DNA of 64,000 bases from JAWKTM01 sp041399085 (GTDB lineage Bacteria > Planctomycetota > Planctomycetia > Pirellulales > Pirellulaceae). The first letter of the stretch is position 1, and every line of letters begins with the position of its first letter. The notes under the pieces are model-generated. The model was not told the DNA's origin. It did not search any database and was given only the letters and a program-made list of their open reading frames with translations. The position numbers and the translations under genes are program-made. The stretch covers positions 15,325 to 79,324 of the forward strand of contig JAWKTM010000032.1 in NCBI GenBank assembly GCA_041399085.1. Direction: 5' to 3'. Positions 27,492 to 36,636 of this stretch are shown one piece after another.

Positions 27492-29053
27492 GAGCCGAGT
27501 CCGATTGGAACTTTCACATTCGCCTGGGGGCCCACGCACGCGAAATCTCGATCCAGCGAGTCAGCCGCGATCCAACCACTCATCATGGCCATCGGCATGC
27601 CCGGTCCAGGGTGCGCCGAACCACCTGCCAAGTAGAATCCGTGAATGCCCCGGTTCCGGTTGGCCGACTTAAACGCTCCCAGGAACCGACCGTGACTGGC
27701 CAGACCGTAGATCGCTCCTTTCCACACATGGTAGCGACGGTCAATATCCTCAGGCGTCAGAGCCGACTCGAACTCGATTCGTTCCTCCAAATCGGTGAGA
27801 TTGGCGGTTTCCGCCAGTTTCTTCAAAATAATCTCACGGTACTTCGGAAACATCGCTTGCCAATCATGATGATCGTGCAAATACGGTGTATGAACGAGCA
27901 CATACAACGCCTCTCCGCCTTTGGGCGCCACCGACGGATCGGTCCGACCTGGCGCACATAGGTAGCACGTCGGATCGTCGGCGGGTTCGCCACGTCGATA
28001 GATTTGATCGAACTCCTGATGCGGGTCTTGTGAAAACACAAAGTTGTGATGCAACAGATGCTCGTAACGCTCGCGCAAGCCCAGGTACAGAACAACCCCG
28101 GAACATGCAGGTTCGGCCTTTGCACCAGGCAAGCCAGCTAGGTTGCGTTGCTTGGGAGCCAACAGTTCACCGTTCGTTCGCACCACATCCGAGTTGGAAA
28201 CCACAGCGTCAAACTCATGGGTATCTCCATCGTCCGTTTGCAAACCAGCCACACGGTTATCGGCCGTCACGATGCGTTTCACTTGCGTGCCGGTAACGAA
28301 CTTGATGCCAACTCGTTCGGCCAGACTCCTCAGTGCCCGCGGAACAGCGGCAGTGCCGCCTTCGGGATACCAGACACCCTCGTCCGTCTGCATATGAGCG
28401 ATCCCGCATAGAACGGCGGGCGATGCATCCGGTGCGGAACCAACATACTGAGTAAAGTGGTCAACCATTTGAGCAACGCGTGGATCAGCAATATGGGAAC
28501 GCACCACGCCGCCCACTGTCCGGCCCATTCGCAAGGACCATAGATCGCGAAGGACTTGGGGCGATGCCATCCCAGTCGCCTGAAACGTGTCGGGGATTCC
28601 TCCCACGCTTTTCCAAAAGAAATACCGATCGGAGATGTCATGCAGTCGGCGTGATGTGTCCATGAATTGCGAATAGCCTCGGGCCGAGGCGGTTCCTCCG
28701 AACCGTTCGACTTCGGCTTGCATGGCTGGCGTGTCACGCACCAAGTCCAATGTCGAGCCATCGCTGAAGAAAGACCGCCACTGTGGATCCAGCGAAATCA
28801 GTTGGAGGTGATCTTCGACAGCCTCTCCAGCCTCGGCAAACACCTTCCGCAACACGGAAGGCATCAAGAGGATTGTGGGGCCCATATCGAAGCGAAAGCC
28901 ATCGCCCTCAAGCACGGCCGCTTTTCCACCGATCCAACGATTCCGCTCGAAAACGGTCACACGATATCCGCGGGAGGCCAGCGTACACGCAGCGGTGAGA
29001 CCGCCCAGGCCGCCACCCACGATACCCACGGAAGGATTATTCGGCTTGATCAT
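27488..29053 (-). CDS. crtP: CrtP-type C30 carotenoid oxidase
   Basis: About 521 residues from ATG 29053, a CrtI/CrtN-family flavoprotein. The FAD-binding start is VGIVGGGLGGLTAACTLASR with VFERNRWIGGKA. It resembles CrtP more than CrtN by these remembered segments: DPQWRSFFSDGSTLDL, FTQYVGSAPDASPAVL, GVWYPEGGT, WKGAIYGLASHG and YLAGGSAHPGPGMPMAMMSG. CrtP oxidises the terminal methyl group of diaponeurosporene towards the aldehyde or acid, and an aldehyde dehydrogenase gene lies immediately upstream. Its stop overlaps the acyltransferase start. The longer frame to 29197 runs into the aldehyde dehydrogenase and is not used. Confidence 0.85.
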   Translation of the reverse strand: MIKPNNPSVGIVGGGLGGLTAACTLASRGYRVTVFERNRWIGGKAAVLEGDGFRFDMGPTILLMPSVLRKVFAEAGEAVEDHLQLISLDPQWRSFFSDGSTLDLVRDTPAMQAEVERFGGTASARGYSQFMDTSRRLHDISDRYFFWKSVGGIPDTFQATGMASPQVLRDLWSLRMGRTVGGVVRSHIADPRVAQMVDHFTQYVGSAPDASPAVLCGIAHMQTDEGVWYPEGGTAAVPRALRSLAERVGIKFVTGTQVKRIVTADNRVAGLQTDDGDTHEFDAVVSNSDVVRTNGELLAPKQRNLAGLPGAKAEPACSGVVLYLGLRERYEHLLHHNFVFSQDPHQEFDQIYRRGEPADDPTCYLCAPGRTDPSVAPKGGEALYVLVHTPYLHDHHDWQAMFPKYREIILKKLAETANLTDLEERIEFESALTPEDIDRRYHVWKGAIYGLASHGRFLGAFKSANRNRGIHGFYLAGGSAHPGPGMPMAMMSGWIAADSLDRDFACVGPQANVKVPIGLGS

Positions 29054-30596
29054 TTGTGTTATCTCTCGTCTTTTTGTTGTATCGGGAACGGCGTTGACGC
29101 CAGACGGAGCACGCGAGTCGGCAGAAACCCTGTACCCGGCCATACCAACTGGCCGCGTGACCGGCTTTGAGTATCGAAGCCAATAGCTCCGCATCATGGG
29201 GGCTGGGAGAGTCGAAATGGGGTAGCCAGCGGCCGCGACGGATGCTGGTCGCCTTGACTTGGGTCATCGCTAAGAGACCTTCGGCGCCCCGAGTAACGCC
29301 AAAGCCGCTACGGCCGCTTGCCGCAAACGGCAAACGTGGATCCGCCGTGGGAACGATCACATCGTTAATCGTCACACACCCAACTTGGATCTGATTGGCC
29401 ACGTTTCGCGCGGCAGCCAGCGGACCGAAGACACTTGCTCCCAAGGCGAATGGACAACGCTGAGCGGCATCCAGCGCTTCGTGAATATCGCCATAAGGGA
29501 TGAGCAAGGCTACGGGCGCGAACGGATCGGTTTGTGCCATCGGCGTCTCGGGATGAATACCAGTCAGCACGAGAGGTGCTACCCGTGGTTCGGACATTGC
29601 GGACCAAATAGCATGATCGCCGGACAACGCCACCGCACCACGCGAAATCGCATCGCTCGACAATTCGAATACTCGGCTTCGCCCGGTGTGACTGACATTC
29701 ACCTTGGGCGCCAAAGTGAGTGTTCGCCGCAATTTGCTTGCGAGTATTTCGACTTGCGATTCTTGAACGAAGATGCGACGCGGCGCAATGCAAGTTTGGC
29801 TTGCATTCATGCGAAACGAGAACGCGATCGCCTCAACAACGCGATCCAGGTCGGCGTCCTTTAACACAAACATCGCGTCACATCCGGACAATTCCAGTGT
29901 GCAGGGTGTTAGCTGCTTTGCGGCTTGTGAGAGTACGGATCGGCCAGTTTGCTCAGATCCGGTTAAAACCACATGGTCGACGCCTGCTTCGATAGCCATT
30001 TGTGCCGCGGAGGAATCGTCATCCAGCACTTGTAGTAAATGCTGGGGAACACCCGCGTGATGCAACGCCTCCGCGAACCGAAGCAGGGCACGCTGTCCAT
30101 TCGCAGCCGGCTTTATTAGAACCGCATTGCCCGCCACGACAGCTTGAATCGTCTGAATTCCGGCTAACATTAGCGGGTAATTAGACGGCCCAATGATGAG
30201 CACAACACCCCAAGGCTCGCGCTGCACAACCAGATCGACGCCGAACAACCAAGCCGGCCTGGCGCGACGCGACATTTGCCGTGGAGCGAGCAAGCGGGAC
30301 GCTTCACGCCGAAGAAAGCGACAGGCCGCTGCCAGCGGCAACAACTCCGCGGACAATGTGGTAGCCGCACCACCGTCTAACTCGTGGGATCTTTGTGGTA
30401 GACGCAGCAGGGCCTCGTATTCCTGCCAATTCTCGGCCAAATCGGCTTCCGCCTGTCGGAGCATAGCGAGGCGTTGCGGCAAAGACACGCGACGCCACGT
30501 ATTCTGAGCCTCCCTAGCTAGGGAGATTCGCATCGGCATTTCACACGAGTCGTCACCAACTCGTGTTTGCGTATCGGACAATGGCAAACGAATCAT
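29037..30596 (-). CDS. Carotenoid aldehyde dehydrogenase (class-3-like ALDH)
   Basis: About 519 residues. The ATG at 30596 overlaps the crtN stop (ATGA). ALDH motifs are present: PWGVVLIIGPSNYPLMLAGI, VVLTGSEQTGRSVL, catalytic Glu in CTLELSGCDAMFVLKDAD, catalytic Cys in RMNASQTCIAPRRIFV, and FAPVALLIPYGDIHEALDAA. It should oxidise the terminal aldehyde of the C30 carotenoid to the acid, the step done by AldH in staphyloxanthin synthesis. Its end overlaps the crtP start by 17 bases. The C-terminal 40 residues are unusually Arg-rich. Confidence 0.87.
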   Translation of the reverse strand: MIRLPLSDTQTRVGDDSCEMPMRISLAREAQNTWRRVSLPQRLAMLRQAEADLAENWQEYEALLRLPQRSHELDGGAATTLSAELLPLAAACRFLRREASRLLAPRQMSRRARPAWLFGVDLVVQREPWGVVLIIGPSNYPLMLAGIQTIQAVVAGNAVLIKPAANGQRALLRFAEALHHAGVPQHLLQVLDDDSSAAQMAIEAGVDHVVLTGSEQTGRSVLSQAAKQLTPCTLELSGCDAMFVLKDADLDRVVEAIAFSFRMNASQTCIAPRRIFVQESQVEILASKLRRTLTLAPKVNVSHTGRSRVFELSSDAISRGAVALSGDHAIWSAMSEPRVAPLVLTGIHPETPMAQTDPFAPVALLIPYGDIHEALDAAQRCPFALGASVFGPLAAARNVANQIQVGCVTINDVIVPTADPRLPFAASGRSGFGVTRGAEGLLAMTQVKATSIRRGRWLPHFDSPSPHDAELLASILKAGHAASWYGRVQGFCRLACSVWRQRRSRYNKKTRDNTNDQAE

Positions 30597-32173
30597 GTTA
30601 CGGCCGTTGCGGAACACGGGCGCCGCTGATGGTGAATGCGAATTTGCGTTTCATCGCGGAAGAAGTCCGAGCTATATGATGCCGGAATGCTAACTCCCAA
30701 ATCTTGCATTAACAGACGGCTACTAATCCGTGCCGATTCGTAGATCACGGGCAAGCCACTGCCGGGATGAGTGCCGCCGCCGACAAGATATACACCGTCG
30801 ATGTCCTCGAAGCGATTTCGTGGTCGCAAGTGAAGCATCTGCCGCAGATTATGGGCCAAGTTGAAGGTTGCGCCGCGAAACACCTCATACTTTCCGTCCC
30901 AATCATCCGGGGTGACAACTCGTTCATACTCGATTCGTGATTCGACGTCTGGGAAACCTGCCTTGGCCATCTGCCGGATGACTCGATCCCGAAACGACGA
31001 GCGTTCCCGTTTCCAATCAACATTGGGATGCTGATGAGTTACCGGCGCTAGTACATATAACGTCGACTTGCCGCGGGGAGCCAGCGTGTCGTCCGTGACG
31101 CTCGCATTCTGAACGTAAATGGATGGATCTTCGGATAGCTGATGTTGATGCTCGATCTCCCGAAGGTTTCGTTCGTAGTCTTTGGCGATATAGATTGTGT
31201 GGTGCGGCTGATCGTCATAGACGCCGCGCACGCCGAGATACAGCATGAACGTGGAACATGAGAATCGCTTGCAAGCAATGCGGCGGTTAGTCCAGCGGCG
31301 ACGAGCCATATCGGGAACGAATCGATGCATGGCTTGGGCGAAGTCAGCGTTCACGACCACAGCATCCGCCGTATATGTTTGACGGGCGGTTCGCACCCCC
31401 GTTGCTCGACGCCCCTGCAGCAACAACTGTTCGACTGGTTCGTTCAACCGGATGTCGACTCCCATCTCGCGTGCGATCTCGGCCATGCGTTCGCTGACCG
31501 CGCTGCATCCGCCGTAGGGATGCCAGACTCCGTGTTCGTACTCCAGGAATGAGAGAATCGAGAACAGACTCGGGCACCGAAACGGCGACATCCCCAAATA
31601 CTTGGATTGAAAGGAGAACGCGATCCTCAGTCGTGGATCGGAGAAGTAGCGTTGTAGTTCGCCGTCGAGCGACGACCAGGGGCGGAGCAAAGGCAGCAAG
31701 CGGGCCATCCGCGGATGAACCACATCGCGCCAACTGCCGAACGGAGATTCCAAACAGGCGCGAAATCGCTCCAGCTTCTCGCGATTTTCATCCAGAAATC
31801 GGGTAAAGGAAAGTGCGTCGGACGGCGCGATGGCCGCTATTTGTCGCTGCATTTCGGTCGCGTCGGGAGTGGCGTCGATTTGCCCGCCCGCGCCGAACAC
31901 CAGACGGTACTGCGGATCGAGTCGTACCATCGGAACTTCGCCGTGCAAGTCGCGACCGACAGCGGCGAATATCTCGCTGAGCACGCGCGGGTAAAGGAAG
32001 AACGTTGGTCCTAAATCGAAGCGATAGCCGTCGGCGCCGTGCGACGAGGTGCGGCCGCCGACACGATCCAAACGCTCGACAACAGTGACCTTCAGCCCCG
32101 CGGCGGCCAACAGCAAGCTGGCCGCCAAACCGCCGGGGCCCGCGCCCACGATCACAATACCGCGCTGTCTCAT
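30593..32173 (-). CDS. crtN: CrtN-type dehydrosqualene/squalene desaturase
   Basis: 526-residue CrtI/CrtN-family flavoenzyme, first gene of the carotenoid operon. The dinucleotide-binding start is IVIVGAGPGGLAASLLLAAA with ERLDRVGGRT. CrtN-like segments include FDLGPTFFLYP, FSFQSKYLGMSPFRCPSLFS, YEHGVWHPYGG, FSCSTFMLYLGV, DPSIYVQNASVTDDTLAPRG and YLVGGGTHPGSGLPVIYESA. It should introduce the conjugated double bonds of the C30 backbone. The C30 precursor enzymes (CrtM or HpnCDE) are not in this window. A 181-base divergent gap separates it from the plus-strand gspF-like gene and should hold the operon promoter. Confidence 0.88.
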   Translation of the reverse strand: MRQRGIVIVGAGPGGLAASLLLAAAGLKVTVVERLDRVGGRTSSHGADGYRFDLGPTFFLYPRVLSEIFAAVGRDLHGEVPMVRLDPQYRLVFGAGGQIDATPDATEMQRQIAAIAPSDALSFTRFLDENREKLERFRACLESPFGSWRDVVHPRMARLLPLLRPWSSLDGELQRYFSDPRLRIAFSFQSKYLGMSPFRCPSLFSILSFLEYEHGVWHPYGGCSAVSERMAEIAREMGVDIRLNEPVEQLLLQGRRATGVRTARQTYTADAVVVNADFAQAMHRFVPDMARRRWTNRRIACKRFSCSTFMLYLGVRGVYDDQPHHTIYIAKDYERNLREIEHQHQLSEDPSIYVQNASVTDDTLAPRGKSTLYVLAPVTHQHPNVDWKRERSSFRDRVIRQMAKAGFPDVESRIEYERVVTPDDWDGKYEVFRGATFNLAHNLRQMLHLRPRNRFEDIDGVYLVGGGTHPGSGLPVIYESARISSRLLMQDLGVSIPASYSSDFFRDETQIRIHHQRRPCSATAVT

Positions 32174-32354
32174 CCAAGCCTCGACCGTCGATGGATTGCG
32201 GAGCTAACAGAAAATCTGCGGCATTGTTGGTCGAGGGAGCAGTTTGCAAAGTGGCTCGTCACGGGAAACGGTTTCGTTACAACCGAGCAGCAGCGCGGTA
32301 TAGTGAGAGGCGTCGTTCCCGTTCATTTCGGCTCATCGGATTCGAGGCTCGTCG

Positions 32355-33404
32355 GTGTCCACGCGTATCGGTATCAGTTCGTTGGCGAAGATGTGCCGCC
32401 GGGCCGGCGTGGGATTACGGGCCGGCGTCGACATCTTGAAAGTCTGGGAGCAGGAGGCAAATCACGGGCCGATGCGGCAACGCGAACAAATGCGGGCCGT
32501 GCGAGAACGGATCATGGCTGGCGAGCCCGTGGCCGAGGCGATGTCGCAGAGCAACGGTTATTTTCCGCCGCTGGCTTGCGAGATGATTGATGTCGGCGAG
32601 CAAACGGGGCGCGTGGACGAAGCCTTTCTGCGATTGGCCGAGCACTACGAACATGTGATCGAATTGCGACGACAGTTTCTCACGGGAATTGCTTGGCCGC
32701 TGATTCAATTGGCGGCCGGCATCGCCATCGTCGGATTTCTGATTCTGATCCTGGGCATGTTGGTGGACGGCGAAATGGCCGAGCAGTTCGATCCGTTCGG
32801 ATTCGGATTGGGCTTCGCCGGCGTTGTGCGGTACATCATCTTTCTGGCGGTCGTTGGCGGTTCGCTGACGTGGTTGGTTATGGCCGTGCAGCGTGGCTGG
32901 TTCGGCTTCGACCGATTATTGCACTATTTGATGGTGATCCCGCTGATTGGAACCGCGTTTCAGACGATGGCCCTTTCGCGAATGTCGTGGACATTGGGTA
33001 TGGGGCTGAACGCTGGCGTTGACGCTCGGCGGGCGATTCGTATGGCGCTGCGATCGACACAGAGTCCGTACTATCGACGGCACATTCCAGCCGTGGATCA
33101 AGCCATCATTGCCGGGCGCGAGTTTCACGAAGCGCTGCGGCCCACCGGCGTTTTTCCCGGCGACTTTTTGAATTCGCTGGAAGCCGCCGAGCTATCGGGC
33201 ACCGGCGCCGAGTCGCTGGAACGAATGGCCCAGGAGTATCAAGAGCGGGCCAAAGTGGCGATGCGGATGCTGACGATGGTCGCGTCGTTCGCCATTTGGG
33301 GCCTGATCGCGATGATCTTGGTGTACGTGATTTTCAAGCTGGCGATGATCTACATCGGCCAAATCTACGACGCCTTGGATATGGCCCAAACCGGCCGAAT
33401 CTAG
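32355..33404 (+). CDS. GspF/PilC-type inner-membrane protein
   Basis: 349 residues with two tandem T2SSF domains: one around 10-130 (RIMAGEPVAEAMSQSNGYFP, EMIDVGEQTGRVDEAFLRLA) and one around 200-320 (RMSWTLGMGLNAGVDARRAI, NSLEAAELSGTGAESLERMA). Membrane helices lie near 115-140, 155-180 and 315-340, the usual three-helix layout. Such proteins form the platform of type II secretion or type IV pilus systems, but no ATPase, pilin or secretin gene is nearby. The GTG at 32355 is the best start; an ATG 12 codons in is the alternative. Confidence 0.9.
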   Translation: MSTRIGISSLAKMCRRAGVGLRAGVDILKVWEQEANHGPMRQREQMRAVRERIMAGEPVAEAMSQSNGYFPPLACEMIDVGEQTGRVDEAFLRLAEHYEHVIELRRQFLTGIAWPLIQLAAGIAIVGFLILILGMLVDGEMAEQFDPFGFGLGFAGVVRYIIFLAVVGGSLTWLVMAVQRGWFGFDRLLHYLMVIPLIGTAFQTMALSRMSWTLGMGLNAGVDARRAIRMALRSTQSPYYRRHIPAVDQAIIAGREFHEALRPTGVFPGDFLNSLEAAELSGTGAESLERMAQEYQERAKVAMRMLTMVASFAIWGLIAMILVYVIFKLAMIYIGQIYDALDMAQTGRI

Positions 33405-33528
33405 CCGCCATTCCGTGGGGAAATATCGAGCTTAGCCGGGTCAGTCGGACGCACATTGGCCTTGTCCGCGATTGCCGATTCGGGGATGCTCCGCAAAAAC
33501 CCACCTCATCGGGAACGGAGTCAACATC

Positions 33529-34689
33529 ATGCGACGAATCTGTGTGGCGATTGGTGCGGCCGCGATTCTTCTGGCCAATGTTCAACCGGCCCCGGCCCAA
33601 CTGAAGGAACAGCAGACGCTGCAAACGGCGGCTCGCGTGATGGACGAGATCATGGCCATTCATCTGCGAGGCATCCCGCAGTCGTTGCTGGCCGACGCCG
33701 AGGGAATTGCCATCGTGCCCGATGTGCTGAAAGCCAGTTTGGGAGTAGGCGGTCGGCACGGCAAAGGCGTCTTGATTATCCGCGATGAAAACGGGCAATG
33801 GCAGTTGCCGCTGTTCATGTCGATTACCGGTGGAAACGTTGGATGGCAGATCGGTATCCAGTCGACCGACTTGATCTTGGTCTTCAAAACTAAGAAAAGC
33901 ATCGAAGGCATTCTGGGTGGCAAGCTCACATTGGGCGGCGACTTGGCCGTAGCCGCGGGTCCCGTCGGGCGAGAAGCCGCGGCGGCCACCGACGCTCGCT
34001 TCAAAGCCGAAATCTATTCCTATTCGCGAAGCCGCGGGTTATTTGCCGGCGCGTCGATCGACGGCTCCGTGCTGCGAATCGAGCCCGACGCGAATGCCAC
34101 GTTCTATCGCTGGCGCGAGACGGCCGGACTAGATGCGGCGAACGACCCGGCCATGCAGTTGGTCGCAAAGATTGCGGCCTACTCGACTGGTGCAACGCCA
34201 GAAGAAATCGTGCCAGCCGAGCCAATGCCTAGCAACGGAATCGTCCCCGCACAGCCTGCCAATCCCGGTCTGCCACAAGCGTCGACTGTCCCGCCCGGCG
34301 AATTCACACTTTCGCCGCTGGCCACCACGCCCCTGACCGGGCCTCCCGTGCGTGCCGAGGATTTCACGCGCGATCGATTGTTGCGTGCCGCCGATGGGAT
34401 GTTTCGGTTGTTGGATCAGAATTGGCGAGCCTACTTAGCTTTGCCTGCCGAACTATACCAACCTGGTGCGACGGCCACGCCCGACGCGATCCGCGCGACG
34501 CTCGGCAACTACGACGCCGTCGCCGCCGACCCGCGTTACCAACCGCTAACATCCCGCACGGAATTTCAAGCGACCCACGCGTTGCTCGGCAACTATCTGC
34601 AAACACTCAGCGAGCGCGCTCAGCTACTCAGCCTCCCAGCTCCGCCATCCAACAGCGGCCCGAATCTAATCGTCCCGCCGCCGCGCTAA
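33529..34689 (+). CDS. SYLF-domain lipid-binding protein with C-terminal extension
   Basis: About 386 residues from ATG 33529, preceded by GGAACGGAG. A signal peptide (IGAAAILLANVQPAPAQ) directs export. The SYLF (Ysc84-type) domain covers about 30-215: IPQSLLADAEGIAIVPDVLK, ASLGVGGRHGKGVLIIRDEN, GIQSTDLILVF, LTLGGDLAVAAGPVGREAA and SYSRSRGLFAGASIDGSVL. SYLF domains bind phosphoinositide-like lipids in eukaryotes; the bacterial role is unclear. A Pro-rich linker follows, then a helical region (about 290-380) with the shape RLLDQNWRAYLALPAEL. Convergent or divergent partners are absent, so it may be transcribed alone or after the GspF-like gene. Confidence 0.88.
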   Translation: MRRICVAIGAAAILLANVQPAPAQLKEQQTLQTAARVMDEIMAIHLRGIPQSLLADAEGIAIVPDVLKASLGVGGRHGKGVLIIRDENGQWQLPLFMSITGGNVGWQIGIQSTDLILVFKTKKSIEGILGGKLTLGGDLAVAAGPVGREAAAATDARFKAEIYSYSRSRGLFAGASIDGSVLRIEPDANATFYRWRETAGLDAANDPAMQLVAKIAAYSTGATPEEIVPAEPMPSNGIVPAQPANPGLPQASTVPPGEFTLSPLATTPLTGPPVRAEDFTRDRLLRAADGMFRLLDQNWRAYLALPAELYQPGATATPDAIRATLGNYDAVAADPRYQPLTSRTEFQATHALLGNYLQTLSERAQLLSLPAPPSNSGPNLIVPPPR

Positions 34690-34730
34690 ACAACGCTTGA
34701 GTCGGCCAGCCGACTGCCATCTTCGCCGCA

Positions 34731-34760
34731 AGTCGCCGCGAGTTGCCGCGAGTTGCCGCG
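34731..34760. repeat. Three tandem 10-bp repeats
   Basis: Copies agtcgccgcg, agttgccgcg and agttgccgcg are adjacent, with one base difference in the first. They lie in the 262-base gap after the SYLF gene. No gene is seen in that gap. Confidence 0.7.
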
Positions 34761-34951
34761 GAAAGCGTCGCAGTGTCCGTATTGAGGGCCCTGAGACTGG
34801 CGCCTGATGGAAATTCTCACGAAACTCCAAAACTGTCGCTGCGTAAATTCGGCGCGAAATCCGCAGCGGTTACTTGTAACGGGGGGTCGGTTCAGGTACT
34901 GTCATCGCATTGCTACGGACTTCCGCTGATTGCACCTTGTGGAATGCTGCG

Positions 34952-35728
34952 ATGATTACCAACGGGAAGCCGCGTGGGGCGAGCGCATCTTGCGCCGATG
35001 GCCACAGCGACGCGCAGGTCGCGGAGCCGCTTCGCAACCGGGCTCAACAAGCCGCGATAGTCGAGCTGTTCCGAGCCTATCAGTACGCAATTCACGCGGG
35101 ACGCGACCCTTGGGACTTCGCCGTGTCCGCGTCGACGCTGCTGAGAATGAATTTGACGGAGAGCGATTTTCGCTGGCTGGTCTGCGAGGGGTTGGTCCAC
35201 CACGGACGCGAAGTGACACGATCCGACGACATGAGTCGCCGCTTTCGCATCATGAATCAACTGCTGTTCTACAAGCGCACCTGCTTTGTGCTGACGCCAC
35301 GCGGTTGTGAACTCGCCGATGCTTTGCCAGAGGTTGTGGATATCGCACGAAACAATCACCGATATCCGTCCGGGTTTGGGAACGAAATCGCGCAGGTTCG
35401 AGAGTTCGCGGAGGTATTTCAGGTGCAACTTCCGCATGCTCGTCCTCATTGGGACGCGGATCGCCGCGAGTTGAGCGTCAACGGCTTGCTGATCAAACGC
35501 TTCAAATGGCCGGCGGCTAACCAGGAAACCGTGTTAGCGGCGTTCGCCGAGGAAGACTGGCCCTTCCGGATCGACGACCCCTTGCCGCCACAACCCGAGG
35601 TCGACTCCAAGCGACGTCTCAGCGACACCATTAAGTGCCTAAACCGCAAACAGCAACACCCGCTCATCCACTTCCACGGCGACGGCACCGGCGAGGGCAT
35701 CACCTGGGAATTGATGCACGGAAGTTGA
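34952..35728 (+). CDS. Conserved-looking protein with possible winged-helix C-terminus
   Basis: About 258 residues from ATG 34952. The N-terminal half is helical (LFRAYQYAIHAGRDPWDFAV, TESDFRWLVCEGLVHHGREV) and ends in FVLTPRGCELADAL, reminiscent of a winged helix. The C-terminal half reads HWDADRRELSVNGLLIKRFK, NQETVLAAFAEEDWPFRIDD and RRLSDTIKCLNRKQQHPLIH, which has the order of an OmpR/PhoB-like DNA-binding wing. No receiver or enzymatic domain. I cannot name the family; a transcription-factor role is inference. It is flanked by intergenic DNA on both sides and looks monocistronic. Confidence 0.7.
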   Translation: MITNGKPRGASASCADGHSDAQVAEPLRNRAQQAAIVELFRAYQYAIHAGRDPWDFAVSASTLLRMNLTESDFRWLVCEGLVHHGREVTRSDDMSRRFRIMNQLLFYKRTCFVLTPRGCELADALPEVVDIARNNHRYPSGFGNEIAQVREFAEVFQVQLPHARPHWDADRRELSVNGLLIKRFKWPAANQETVLAAFAEEDWPFRIDDPLPPQPEVDSKRRLSDTIKCLNRKQQHPLIHFHGDGTGEGITWELMHGS

Positions 35729-35917
35729 CTTCCGCGCCGGATACCGACTCCCGCCGCCACCACCGCCACAAGATGCCTCGAATGGCATTCCATCTGTTCC
35801 CTTGGCCTTCCCATTTTCGACCGATTCGCTTCCGTACCCCCGCGAGTTTCGGCCGGGTAATCTGTAATGGACGTTGGTGAGGTTCGGTTGCTGTTCTAAA
35901 TCTTAAAGGACTCAAAC

Positions 35918-36568
35918 GTGAAACAGTTTCTTTTGCTTTTCGCCCTGTCGTTCTCGTTTTCCGTCGCGGCGGCCGGGGATGACACTCCCGCCTCGGTTCT
36001 AAACGCCGGAATCACCGTTCCTTCCAACTTGGGAATGGCCACGAATATCTCGCCGGATAAGCAGGCCGCGACTCTATTGTTCGACAATGCTCTGGTCGAA
36101 TTACCCAATGTGGTGAAATCTCGGACGGGCGCGGCCAATCAAACCATTACTCAGACCAAACTCTTCACCGTCAACATTCCTTATGAGAGCAAGCTACGCA
36201 GCGTATCAATGAAACTCGACATCCGCGGTTTCGCTTCCGTCGACTCATCGGCCCAAGCGCGCGTCGTCGTATGCGCTGGCAACGTTACAAGAGTTGTATC
36301 GCTTACGAACAAACATAAAGCCCCCATCATACTGAAAGGGAAGTCGAAGGAAATTGCCGCCGCGACGCATGGCGACGTCGAGTACGGAGATTATCAGGAT
36401 GGATTCACTTTCACTTTGCAAACGCATGCGGCCAAGCCGGTATGTCAGATTACCGTGGCACTGATCGTGGATCGCGATTCCGATGTTGTTGACAGCGGCT
36501 CCGCGCTGCTTGTCGTCGATTCAATAGACCTAGAGATAGCGAAAGGATCCAAAGCGAAGCTCCGCTAG
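35918..36568 (+). CDS. Secreted protein of unknown function
   Basis: 216 residues, starting at GTG 35918 with an AAAGGA ribosome site nine bases upstream. A clear signal peptide (MKQFLLLFALSFSFSVAAAG) precedes a mature part of about 197 residues rich in beta-type alternation and Ser/Thr/Val/Lys (FTVNIPYESKLRSVSMKLDI, SALLVVDSIDLEIAKGSKAK). Two Cys residues could pair outside the cytoplasm. No recognised family. It is followed 68 bases later by a 49-codon frame on the same strand. Confidence 0.75.
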   Translation: MKQFLLLFALSFSFSVAAAGDDTPASVLNAGITVPSNLGMATNISPDKQAATLLFDNALVELPNVVKSRTGAANQTITQTKLFTVNIPYESKLRSVSMKLDIRGFASVDSSAQARVVVCAGNVTRVVSLTNKHKAPIILKGKSKEIAAATHGDVEYGDYQDGFTFTLQTHAAKPVCQITVALIVDRDSDVVDSGSALLVVDSIDLEIAKGSKAKLR

Positions 36569-36636
36569 TTGCGCACCGACCAGACCGAGTCATACCGCCG
36601 ATATTTCCATCCATTGCATCCGCTAGGAGAACGAAT

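Noticed and set aside
35720..35733. Terminator-like palindrome ggaagttgacttcc
   Set aside because: The loop is only two bases and no T-tract follows, so a functional hairpin terminator is unlikely.
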